A stretch of DNA of 64,000 bases from the NCBI GenBank assembly GCA_910579125.1, contig CAJTTH010000006.1, positions 1-64,000 of the forward strand, read 5' to 3'. The stretch's first letter is position 1. Every line of letters starts with the position of its first letter. Position numbers and translations under genes: made by a program. Positions 24,298-32,343 of the stretch are shown here, piece by piece. The notes under the pieces are model-generated. The model worked only from the letters and a program-made list of their open reading frames with translations. It was not told where the DNA came from and did no database searches. The stretch comes from an uncultured Oscillospiraceae bacterium. GTDB lineage: Bacteria > Bacillota > Clostridia > Oscillospirales > Ruminococcaceae.

Positions 24298-25449
24298 TTA
24301 TTCATTCTCGTAATAAACAAATCTGTTTACGATCAAAACGACAATTCCGAGTATCGCGCCGATTATCGCGAAGTATATCCACGCCATCGCCGCCGAATAT
24401 CCGTAGTCACCCAGTCTCGACTGTTTGAGTATGAGGTTCATGACCTCGTTGTCGGTTGCAACAAATGCGTCTATGATCGTATATATCAGATTCGCCAAAA
24501 TCATTGGGCTTATCATCGGGAACGTTATCTTCCAAAAGAACTCCCATGCGGTCGCGCCCTCCATATTTGCCGCTTCCTTTGCGGACGGCGGAATATTCTG
24601 AAGCGCCGAGAGGAATATCAATATCTGGATACCTGAGTTCCATACAAGGTTCAGAACATTGGAGGTAAGCTCCTCAATGAATGTCGTGAAATCCGGACTT
24701 ATGTTGTAAATTCCCACAAACTCCATAAGCTCCGAAACAAGGTCGGTCTTGAACAGTGCGCTGAACTGCGTTGCGCCCGAAATACCCTGCGACGCCATAT
24801 CACCGTTGATAACCGTGATAATCGGACCTGTTGCGATAAGTACCGGCAAGAAAAATATCGCTCTCGCAAACGTTCTTCCTCTGAACTTCTGATTAAGCAT
24901 GATCGCGATGAACAGCGAGAAGATCATGATAACGAACGCCTGCGGTATGATCTGCCCTATTGAAGCCACAAGCTCTCTCGGGAAGTCCGGGTCGCCTGTG
25001 AACGCTTTGATGTAGTTCGCGAAGTTGTTCCACTCGGTGTGGATACCCGCGCTGGTGTAGCCTGCTGCGAGAGCGTCCGCCTTATCGTGCATCATCGCGT
25101 TGCTGAACGAATACTCGATCGATTTGATAACGGGTATTACAAACAGCCAGATCGTTCCTATAAACCACAGCGCGATAAATCCGTAACCGTAAAGGTGTTT
25201 TTTGCGCTCGTAGGGTATCTTGTTGGTCTTGATCTTGCGCTCGCGTTTTTCGCCATTTTGTCTGCGGACGTCGACATCCTCGCCTGCGGCGTTAAACGCC
25301 GCTGCCGCTGCGGTATTGTGCGCCGATCTCTTTACAGGTGCGGGAGCGGGTGCTGCTTCGGGAGCTGCTTGTGCGGTCTGCTCCGCCTTTTCAACTGCTT
25401 TTTCGGTCTTGGCGGTGTTTTCCGATGCCTGCTTTTCTTTTTTACTCAT
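24298..25449 (-). CDS. Sugar ABC transporter permease, MalF type
   Basis: Partner of the downstream MalG-type permease. The N-terminus (1-95) is low-complexity, rich in Ala, Glu and Lys; then come six helices with a long extracytoplasmic loop and the EAA motif AKEAANMEGATAWEFF (about 280). The start codon overlaps the stop of the DUF5696 gene (ATGA), so expression is coupled to that protein. Substrate unknown. Confidence 0.92.
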   Translation of the reverse strand: MSKKEKQASENTAKTEKAVEKAEQTAQAAPEAAPAPAPVKRSAHNTAAAAAFNAAGEDVDVRRQNGEKRERKIKTNKIPYERKKHLYGYGFIALWFIGTIWLFVIPVIKSIEYSFSNAMMHDKADALAAGYTSAGIHTEWNNFANYIKAFTGDPDFPRELVASIGQIIPQAFVIMIFSLFIAIMLNQKFRGRTFARAIFFLPVLIATGPIITVINGDMASQGISGATQFSALFKTDLVSELMEFVGIYNISPDFTTFIEELTSNVLNLVWNSGIQILIFLSALQNIPPSAKEAANMEGATAWEFFWKITFPMISPMILANLIYTIIDAFVATDNEVMNLILKQSRLGDYGYSAAMAWIYFAIIGAILGIVVLIVNRFVYYENE

Positions 25450-27818
25450 CAGTCAGTCGTCGCTCCTTTCCAAGTTTTTTCCGGCAGCTGAACCTCTGTG
25501 CCGTTGATTTTCAGCGTGTAGTTGTCAAGATCCGCTGTAAGAACCGTACCGTCCTCGAACGTGGTTTCGATTACTCTTGACGAAATGTACTTGTGGTCGG
25601 TAATAGGCGAATTGGAAACGCCCGCGAGATTTTGCTTGAAGAACTTGTATTCCTCAGCCGCAACGTCCAACCAACCCGAGTAATGAGTGTAGAACAGCGT
25701 CTCGTACTTGCAGTCCGTAAGCTCGTTGGGCGACTCGTACATAAGTCCGTAGTGGAGCGGGGTGCCCGTAACGAAAGAGAGCAGCAACATCTCGTCTGCA
25801 CTTGCGCTTGCGTTCTTTTCCTTTGAGGAGTACGGGATATATCCGTGAATTACCATTTCGTAAAGCGGGATATCGTAGTCCGTGAGGTCGAAAGCGCTGC
25901 TGTAAAGCGGAACATCGCGAATGCTGTCAACGTACTTGAACGCGTAGTCGTTGCACGCCGACGCCTCAAACTTGATGCCGCTGTTGTTGATGATCTCGTA
26001 GCTCTTCTTCAAATTCTCGACAGCCTGCTGTCTGGATGTTTTCTTATCCTTGTTGCCGCTGTAATCGCTGTACAGCATACTTGTGCCGTTGCCGACGGAA
26101 ATCGCGCCTATGCCCTCCGAGGAGTAGCTCGAAACGACTTCGCCGTAAACCTTGGTGTAGTAAGCGGGCGTGAGAATGAACCAGTTGGGTCTTGTGTCGT
26201 GAGGAGTTCCGAACGCTATCTCGTATTCGCCCTGAGTAGCGTAGGACTTGGAAAGTCCGATTACCGAAGCGCCGGTCTTGGAGTATCCGTTGCCGCTGCG
26301 CTCAAATTCGGTAAGGTCCACGTTGGGAGCGAGCGTTATACCCGCCGACTTACAGTAGTCGTAAAGCGCCTTAAACGCGCTCTTTCCGCCAAGCGAATTG
26401 GCGTAATCGACCGAGTTGGATATTTTGTCGGTAAGACCCGCCGTATTAAAATCGTTATATCCGACGACCATTTCGTCGATACCGCGGTTTTTCAACTCCT
26501 CGAGAATGATCTTTGCCTGCTCGTAGGTAGTCGCGGCGGTCTGCATTTTGATCGGCAGACCCATTATCGAGCGCTCCTTTACCGCGCCGCCGTAAAGGTC
26601 GACGTAAAGCGCTGTATTGTCTGCGTCGGTTTTCTTCGACATAAGACCTTCGTCCAGAAGATACTTCTGATAACGCTTGGCTATGTCAACATAAGTAGTA
26701 TCGCTCTTTGCAATCGGGTAGTAGCGAACGGTCACGCGCTCCTCGGGAATCCTAGTCTGCTCGTAGGCTTTCAGCGCCGACGCGTTGATTGCTCCCATGA
26801 AGTACTGATCGTTGCCTCTGATCGCGAAATCAAAGTACGCGGAGTTGTAACCCGTAGCGTCCTGACCCGCAATACCCGCTTTCGCGGTCGCGTAAGCCGC
26901 GCCCTCGGTAATGACCTCCAACAAAGCGGAGTCCTTCTTTACAACGCCGAGAATGGGCAGATACGCCTGCTCCGTCTTTTTTGGCGCTCTATCCTGCGAA
27001 TAAGCGTATTCGCGTCCGTAGATCTTCTGCGAATACTTCATCGACGAGCCCTTGCCGTTATTGAAGTTGATGACCGCGCCGGAACCGTCGGGAATAACGA
27101 AGTATCCCTCCTCATCGGCATAGCCCGCGTTCATATTCGGGAAAAGGCTGAGATCGACAACCGAACGCGTCGCCTCATCAATCTCTGTGGGAGCGTCCAA
27201 TTCGACCTCGGTGATCTCGTTTACCAGAACGGAAACATCGTAATGGTCGTCAGTGAGCGTAACGGTATACGGAACGGTTATTCCCTGCTCGGGGAACGAT
27301 ACTGTCGCCTTGAAGCCATTGTTTATCCTTTCAACCGTAGTTGTACCGTCCAGCGCCGAGCGCACCAGCGTAATAGGCGCGTCGGTGTCCGTGACCTTAA
27401 CGGTGCTGATGACCATCGCGGACTTCAACTGCGCTTTCAGCTGCTGGCTCTTTGTCAGGGGATCGTTGTCGGAATTGTACGGATTGCTCCAGATTATCTC
27501 GCCGTTTTCGAGACACTCCACCGCAAACGTTCCCGTAGCGTCGTCAACATACAGCTTCAGCGTGGAGCTTGAGGCGCATTCGCTCATAGCGGCGAGCGCC
27601 TGTTCCTCGGTGAGCGCGGTATCTTCGGGTGTTTCCGGTGCGGCATCACCGCTTGTATCTGCCCCGTCAGCGCCGTCTCCGGGGTTTTCCGCTCCGCCGT
27701 CGGCAGGTTGAGTTGCCTCGGTATTTTCCGCCGCCTGAGACAATGCGCTCTGGCTGGTTGTTACCAACATAACTGCGCAAAGCGCGGAAATCATTATTCT
27801 CTTGCGAAATTGCAGCAT
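25449..27818 (-). CDS. Exported DUF5696-type protein, possible sugar-processing enzyme
   Basis: 789-aa exported protein; signal peptide about 1-30, then a Glu/Pro/Gly-rich linker to about 75. The body resembles DUF5696 proteins that lie beside sugar ABC importers in Clostridia and Paenibacillus: an N-terminal beta-rich part (about 100-330) and a TIM-barrel-like part (about 380-700, with GGAVKERSIMGLPIKMQ and DEMVVGYNDFNT). A glycoside-hydrolase-like role outside the cell is inferred, not shown. It has no lipobox or transmembrane anchor after the signal. The stop overlaps the next start. Confidence 0.75.
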   Translation of the reverse strand: MLQFRKRIMISALCAVMLVTTSQSALSQAAENTEATQPADGGAENPGDGADGADTSGDAAPETPEDTALTEEQALAAMSECASSSTLKLYVDDATGTFAVECLENGEIIWSNPYNSDNDPLTKSQQLKAQLKSAMVISTVKVTDTDAPITLVRSALDGTTTVERINNGFKATVSFPEQGITVPYTVTLTDDHYDVSVLVNEITEVELDAPTEIDEATRSVVDLSLFPNMNAGYADEEGYFVIPDGSGAVINFNNGKGSSMKYSQKIYGREYAYSQDRAPKKTEQAYLPILGVVKKDSALLEVITEGAAYATAKAGIAGQDATGYNSAYFDFAIRGNDQYFMGAINASALKAYEQTRIPEERVTVRYYPIAKSDTTYVDIAKRYQKYLLDEGLMSKKTDADNTALYVDLYGGAVKERSIMGLPIKMQTAATTYEQAKIILEELKNRGIDEMVVGYNDFNTAGLTDKISNSVDYANSLGGKSAFKALYDYCKSAGITLAPNVDLTEFERSGNGYSKTGASVIGLSKSYATQGEYEIAFGTPHDTRPNWFILTPAYYTKVYGEVVSSYSSEGIGAISVGNGTSMLYSDYSGNKDKKTSRQQAVENLKKSYEIINNSGIKFEASACNDYAFKYVDSIRDVPLYSSAFDLTDYDIPLYEMVIHGYIPYSSKEKNASASADEMLLLSFVTGTPLHYGLMYESPNELTDCKYETLFYTHYSGWLDVAAEEYKFFKQNLAGVSNSPITDHKYISSRVIETTFEDGTVLTADLDNYTLKINGTEVQLPEKTWKGATTD

Positions 27819-27859
27819 TTTTACACCACCATCTTCAGTAAACTATTCTTAACAAGCTC

Positions 27860-28621
27860 TCAGCGGAGCTTCTTCTGCTCTTTCCTGATCTGCGCTTTCT
27901 CAAATGCCGTGTACGCAACGCAGACGATCGCAACAACTGCCGCAATAATGCCGATCATTATAGCTATCAGCGCCGCGGAGGACATACTCGGGTTTCTGTA
28001 AAGCAGCTCGGTGTATATTGCGTAAACGAACAGGTAAACCTGCTGGAACAGCGACACCAGAAGCACCGTCAGAATGATAATGATAACCATCGCGACGATC
28101 GTAAAGAGCATCGACAGTATCGTCTGCCAGAAATTGTACTGGTGAACGGTTTTCATTCCCGAGAACAGCAGCAGTATACTGTATCCCACAGTAATGTAGG
28201 TTACAAAGTTAAGGAACATATACTCGTCACGGGTAAGGCAGTTGGAGAGAATGATGTTGACTACCTTGCCTATGATGTACGGAACAAGCGCGTATGCCGT
28301 ATTGACGCAAATATTTCTCATAGTGCCCTCGCCGTTAAACAGCGTACACAGCGCCCAGTTTCCTATTACCCAGGTAAAGAACAGCACGATCGACTGAATT
28401 ATGATCGGCACAATGTTGAATACCTTGACCATCGTGTAGTTATGCAGAAATCCCGTCAGCACCTGGTCTGCTATTGTAACAAGGAAAAACAGCGCTACAA
28501 TAACCATTGCGACTTTCATGTTATAGGCTTTCTTCCAACGCAGATCCTCGTAGCCCTCAAAGGGGTGCCGCATAACGTAGAACGGCCATTGCCAAGCCGG
28601 TAAGTCCAAATCAAAACGCAT
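27860..28621 (-). CDS. YIP1-family membrane protein
   Basis: 253-aa protein with five hydrophobic helices and a short N-terminal cytoplasmic part (DLPAWQWPFYVMRHPFEGYE), the layout of bacterial YIP1/DUF1282-like proteins. Function unknown. It lies 3 bases after the NHL/TPR gene and 41 before the DUF5696 gene, within the importer operon, so it may assist assembly or anchoring of the transporter. Several helices are rich in Ile, Val and Tyr. Confidence 0.78.
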   Translation of the reverse strand: MRFDLDLPAWQWPFYVMRHPFEGYEDLRWKKAYNMKVAMVIVALFFLVTIADQVLTGFLHNYTMVKVFNIVPIIIQSIVLFFTWVIGNWALCTLFNGEGTMRNICVNTAYALVPYIIGKVVNIILSNCLTRDEYMFLNFVTYITVGYSILLLFSGMKTVHQYNFWQTILSMLFTIVAMVIIIILTVLLVSLFQQVYLFVYAIYTELLYRNPSMSSAALIAIMIGIIAAVVAIVCVAYTAFEKAQIRKEQKKLR

Positions 28622-28624
28622 TGC

Positions 28625-30277
28625 TTACCCCTCCTCTTTCTTTTGCTGCTCGCGCAATATTTTGTCTGCGGCAGCGCGTTTCTTCGCTCTCTTTTTTCCT
28701 CTGATAGACGAAATTACATAAATCGCCACAAATATCAGAATAATTACAACTGCGAAAATCGTAAAGTTATCGCGGATAAAGTTCATACGCCAGCTCTTGA
28801 ACGCGTCGGAATAGCCGCTTCTGGACTGCATATAGAAGTAGTCCATCGCTTTCTCGTAGTCCTTAGCGTTAAGGTGCGCGTTTCCGAGACCGATGTACGC
28901 CATCCAGTAGTTGGAGTCGCGTCTGAGCACCTCGTTCCAAGGCTCTATGGACTCCTCGTACTTACCTGCGTTAAAGAGCGACATTGCCTCCTGAACTATC
29001 GAGCCGAACTCAGTGCGCTTGAACACCGTAATGGAGCTCTTTCTGCTGTCCAGCACGTATACGTTCGTGCCTAGGCTCTCGATCGCGTTTACGTTTGTGA
29101 ACGTGCCCTTCTGGTCGCTGTTTCCGCCGAAAACAAACAGCAGCGTGCACTCGTCGTCATACTGGAACACACGTCCCGTTGTCAGATCAAGCAAGTTAAT
29201 CTCGCCGTGCGGTCCTACGTCAACGTCGCATATCTGCGAAGAGTAGGTCGTGCCGCGGTAGTACTTTACCAGCGCGTCGCCGAACGTATACTCATTATAA
29301 CCCAGATTGATGAAAATGTTCGTACCTGCCGAGTTCATCTTCTTCAGAATATCCGTGTCGGAGTTCTTGCTCTTCGTTACCGTGTAAACGAAGTTGTCCG
29401 GATCGATATCGAAGTTCGTGATCTCAACGGGAACGCTTCTCTTCATTCGCTTGATCTGTTCCGTTGTCATGATCAGCTTCCAGAACGCGTTGAGAATAAC
29501 CTCTCCTGTTTTTTCAACGCGGTTTGCGCCGTAATAACCGTTAAACTCGCCCTCGCGGGAGAACACTACCGCGCCGCGCGTAATAGTCGTAATGCAGACG
29601 TAAACGTTTTTCGCCGCATCCACAAGCACCTTTTCGGGCTTAAAGGTCGTGTTGGCATCATAGTAAATACCCTCGGGTCTTGTGTAAATCTCATCGACCT
29701 TTCCGTAACCGATACCGTTCGCGTCTTTATCAGGTCTGAACTGCACAACCCGGTTATTTTCGCTGTCTGCAACGTAGATGTTGCCCTCATCCACAAACAC
29801 GCCCGTGGGAGTGTTGAAGTAGATGTTTGTCTCTTTCTGATAGCGCTCCTCGTTCATTGAACCGCTGTCAAAGGCGGCTTTCTTTTCGTCGAGCCACTCC
29901 TGTTTTCCGGAGAAATCAAGGTATTCAATGGTGTTTATAAGATTGAAATCCTTATCGGTAACAACGATACGCCCTTTCTGAGCCTTTGAATCGAAGTTGC
30001 CGACATACGCACTGTCCGCAATGTAGAGCTGTTCCTCATCGTCGAAAAACAGGTCGGCGGGAGTTGTCAATGAACCGCAGCCTATGTCCTGTCCCGAAAC
30101 GACCTTGTCAACAACGTAGCCGTTCTGTGACGGTACGGGATCGCCCCACCAGTCGTAGTTGTAGCCCATATAAGGCTCGTCGGCAAACGCCACAGCGCTT
30201 GTGCACAACACAGCCGCTGCCATAACCGCCGATACGACCCGTCTTGCTATGCGTTTAATTGATGGCACCGAAATCAT
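28625..30277 (-). CDS. Exported NHL-propeller/TPR membrane protein
   Basis: 550-aa protein: signal peptide (1-32), a beta-propeller of NHL-like blades (about 65-410; blades show PTGVFVDEGNIYVADSENNR and similar), two TPR-like helices (about 420-490), a transmembrane helix (about 505-525) and a basic/acidic cytoplasmic tail. Likely binds sugar or protein at the cell surface. AAAGG touches the ATG at 30277; GTG at 30268 would have better spacing and is a credible alternative start. It sits mid-operon between a MalG permease and YIP1. Confidence 0.8.
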   Translation of the reverse strand: MISVPSIKRIARRVVSAVMAAAVLCTSAVAFADEPYMGYNYDWWGDPVPSQNGYVVDKVVSGQDIGCGSLTTPADLFFDDEEQLYIADSAYVGNFDSKAQKGRIVVTDKDFNLINTIEYLDFSGKQEWLDEKKAAFDSGSMNEERYQKETNIYFNTPTGVFVDEGNIYVADSENNRVVQFRPDKDANGIGYGKVDEIYTRPEGIYYDANTTFKPEKVLVDAAKNVYVCITTITRGAVVFSREGEFNGYYGANRVEKTGEVILNAFWKLIMTTEQIKRMKRSVPVEITNFDIDPDNFVYTVTKSKNSDTDILKKMNSAGTNIFINLGYNEYTFGDALVKYYRGTTYSSQICDVDVGPHGEINLLDLTTGRVFQYDDECTLLFVFGGNSDQKGTFTNVNAIESLGTNVYVLDSRKSSITVFKRTEFGSIVQEAMSLFNAGKYEESIEPWNEVLRRDSNYWMAYIGLGNAHLNAKDYEKAMDYFYMQSRSGYSDAFKSWRMNFIRDNFTIFAVVIILIFVAIYVISSIRGKKRAKKRAAADKILREQQKKEEG

Positions 30278-30300
30278 CCTTTCGTTAGTTTAATCAATTA

Positions 30301-31161
30301 TCAGTCCTTAAGACCCGAATGAGCCATTGTTTCAACAACGTTGCTCTGCAAGATAAGGAACAGTATCATCGGCGGAAGCATCAGCACAACTACCGTTGCG
30401 TAAGAAACGCCCGCTCTTGCCAGACCCGATGCCGCTATCTGCTGCATTACAATCGGGATCGGCTTCAGCTGCTCGGAGTAAACGAACAGATAACCCGTGA
30501 TCTGCCACGCGCCCTGGAACGCGAATATCATCAGCGTCAGCCACGCGGGCTTAACGTTCGGCATTACAATCTGCCAGCAAATTCTCAGGTGAGACGCGCC
30601 GTCGAGCTTTGCCGCTTCGATCATCGACTCCGGTATCTGCCCCATAAACTGCTTCATGAGGAACAGACCCATGGGCGTCGCGATATACGGCAGCGTAAGC
30701 GCGAAGTATGTGTCGATAAGTCCCATATTCGCCATTACGATATACTGTACGATATATGTAACGGACGATGTAAACAGCAACGCTACCTCAATGATCTTGT
30801 TCATTGCCTTAATGCCGGGGGCTTTTACCTTTGCGAGCACGTATGCCGCAGAGGAAGCGAACAGCAACTGAGCCGCCGTAACAACTACCGAAACGAATAC
30901 GGAGTTAAATACGTATCTTGAAAACGGAACGTCCATTCCGCCTGCGACCTTAAGCATATCCTCAAAGGACTGCATTGTCGGACGCTGTACATAGAGCTTG
31001 GGCGGGAAGAGAAACAGCTCCTCGACGGGCTTTATTGATTGAATGATCGAGAAATAGATCGGGAACAGCATAAATATGCCAACCAGCGCCAGGAGAATAA
31101 ATATGAAGATATCTCCGCCGCGGGAGCCGCCCCACATTCTCCGCTTCTTTATCAGTCGCAA
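30301..31161 (-). CDS. Carbohydrate ABC transporter permease, MalG type (first pair)
   Basis: 286-aa permease with six helices and EAA loop MIEAAKLDGASHLRICW (about 190). It starts with TTG at 31161, supported by GAGGAGG 8 bases upstream, and overlaps the preceding 66-aa gene by 10 bases. It pairs with the MalF-type gene at 31366. The locus therefore encodes two complete permease pairs. Confidence 0.92.
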   Translation of the reverse strand: MRLIKKRRMWGGSRGGDIFIFILLALVGIFMLFPIYFSIIQSIKPVEELFLFPPKLYVQRPTMQSFEDMLKVAGGMDVPFSRYVFNSVFVSVVVTAAQLLFASSAAYVLAKVKAPGIKAMNKIIEVALLFTSSVTYIVQYIVMANMGLIDTYFALTLPYIATPMGLFLMKQFMGQIPESMIEAAKLDGASHLRICWQIVMPNVKPAWLTLMIFAFQGAWQITGYLFVYSEQLKPIPIVMQQIAASGLARAGVSYATVVVLMLPPMILFLILQSNVVETMAHSGLKD

Positions 31162-31352
31162 GTGAAGCCCTCCTCTCCTGTCAGTCTCTTAATCGTGTGA
31201 ACTGCAAGCGCGGTGATCGCCGAGCACGCAAGTACTGCCAGCATACCCACGGCAAGCACTCTCATGATCTCGCTGTCAAATACCCGCATAGGGCAGCGGC
31301 ACTCCTTTTCGCAAGCGTCCGCCTCGGTAAGCTCTTTTTTCAGAAATCTCAT
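31152..31352 (-). CDS. 66-aa single-helix membrane protein inside the importer operon
   Basis: Small protein with a charged, Cys-containing N-terminus (residues 1-22, three Cys), one hydrophobic helix (about 30-50) and a short tail. AAGGAGGG precedes its ATG. It overlaps the next permease gene by 10 bases, so translation is likely coupled. Family not recognised; it may be a small accessory subunit. The Cys spacing (CEKECRC) suggests metal or disulfide chemistry, but this is inference. Confidence 0.72.
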   Translation of the reverse strand: MRFLKKELTEADACEKECRCPMRVFDSEIMRVLAVGMLAVLACSAITALAVHTIKRLTGEEGFTCD

Positions 31353-31365
31353 CTCAAAGCCCTCC

Positions 31366-32304
31366 TTACGTATCGAGTATTCCGCTCATTGCCTTGCGGA
31401 TAACATTGTTTACAAGCAGCATCACGATGAACAGGAAGAAGCATACCGCACAAGCATAGCCCATTTCGAAACGGATAGATCCGTAGTCGAACGCGTGTGT
31501 CATAAGCGTATGAGCCGCATAATCCGTTGACGGGAAAGCCGTCAAAAATCTTCCTATATCGCCCGCCGTAAAGGAAGCGGTGATCTGCATTACCGCTGCA
31601 AACAGCAGCTGCGGTCCCATAGCGGGAACGGTGATGTAGATAAGCTCCTGGAAGCGGTTCTTGATGCCCTCGATAGCGCCCGCCTCGTAGCCTGCCTTGT
31701 CGATACCTTGCAGACCCGCGCGGATCGCGAGGAAGCCCGCGCCGAGCGACATCCACATCTGCACGATGATAACGCACATCAGTATGTAGCGGGAGTCGGT
31801 CAGCCACTGCTGCGGTCCCTTGATAATGCCGAGGTTCATAAGTATCGAGTTCAGCGGTCCCTGCGAGTCGCCCGAGAATATCAGCTGCCATGTGGCATAG
31901 ATATTACCCGCCAGCGTAGGCGCATAGAAGATGTAGGTGAACACGGTCTTGAGCGGACCGGGCATTTCGTTGATGAGCCACGCGAGCAGGAAGCACATGA
32001 TGTAGCTCACGGGACCCGTGATGATAGCGAACACGAGCGTATTCTGAATTGCTATCAGAAATACGTCGTCCGCCAGAAACAGCGTATAGAAGTTGGACAA
32101 ACCCGTCCACTTCGGGAACTGCGCCATATTGAAGTTCGTAAAGCCGACCGGCAGCGAAATCAATACGGGAATTGCCGTAAAGACCAAGAACAGTAAAAAG
32201 TACGGCAGAGCGAGGACGTAAGCGCTGGTGTTTTTCTTCATCTCGCGCATTGTATAGCGAAACTTGCTGTCCTCGATATATTGAGATTTTTCTTTACCGA
32301 ACAA
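31366..32304 (-). CDS. Sugar ABC transporter permease, MalF type (first pair)
   Basis: 312-aa permease, six helices, EAA loop YEAGAIEGIKNRFQEL (about 205). TTG start at 32304 with AGGAGG 7 bases before. It follows the large solute-binding protein gene by 39 bases. The protein is of usual length, in contrast to the second MalF, whose N-terminus is extended. Confidence 0.92.
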   Translation of the reverse strand: MFGKEKSQYIEDSKFRYTMREMKKNTSAYVLALPYFLLFLVFTAIPVLISLPVGFTNFNMAQFPKWTGLSNFYTLFLADDVFLIAIQNTLVFAIITGPVSYIMCFLLAWLINEMPGPLKTVFTYIFYAPTLAGNIYATWQLIFSGDSQGPLNSILMNLGIIKGPQQWLTDSRYILMCVIIVQMWMSLGAGFLAIRAGLQGIDKAGYEAGAIEGIKNRFQELIYITVPAMGPQLLFAAVMQITASFTAGDIGRFLTAFPSTDYAAHTLMTHAFDYGSIRFEMGYACAVCFFLFIVMLLVNNVIRKAMSGILDT

Positions 32305-32343
32305 GCTGATTCCTCCTAAAATTTAATAGGTACCTCATATCGG

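Noticed and set aside
26000..27572. Long open frame on the plus strand opposite the DUF5696 gene (25845-27572)
   Set aside because: Antisense shadow of a well-supported gene; no ribosome binding site, and composition follows the codon pattern of the opposite strand. The same holds for the long frames opposite the binding protein, dnaX, pcrA and the giant activase.
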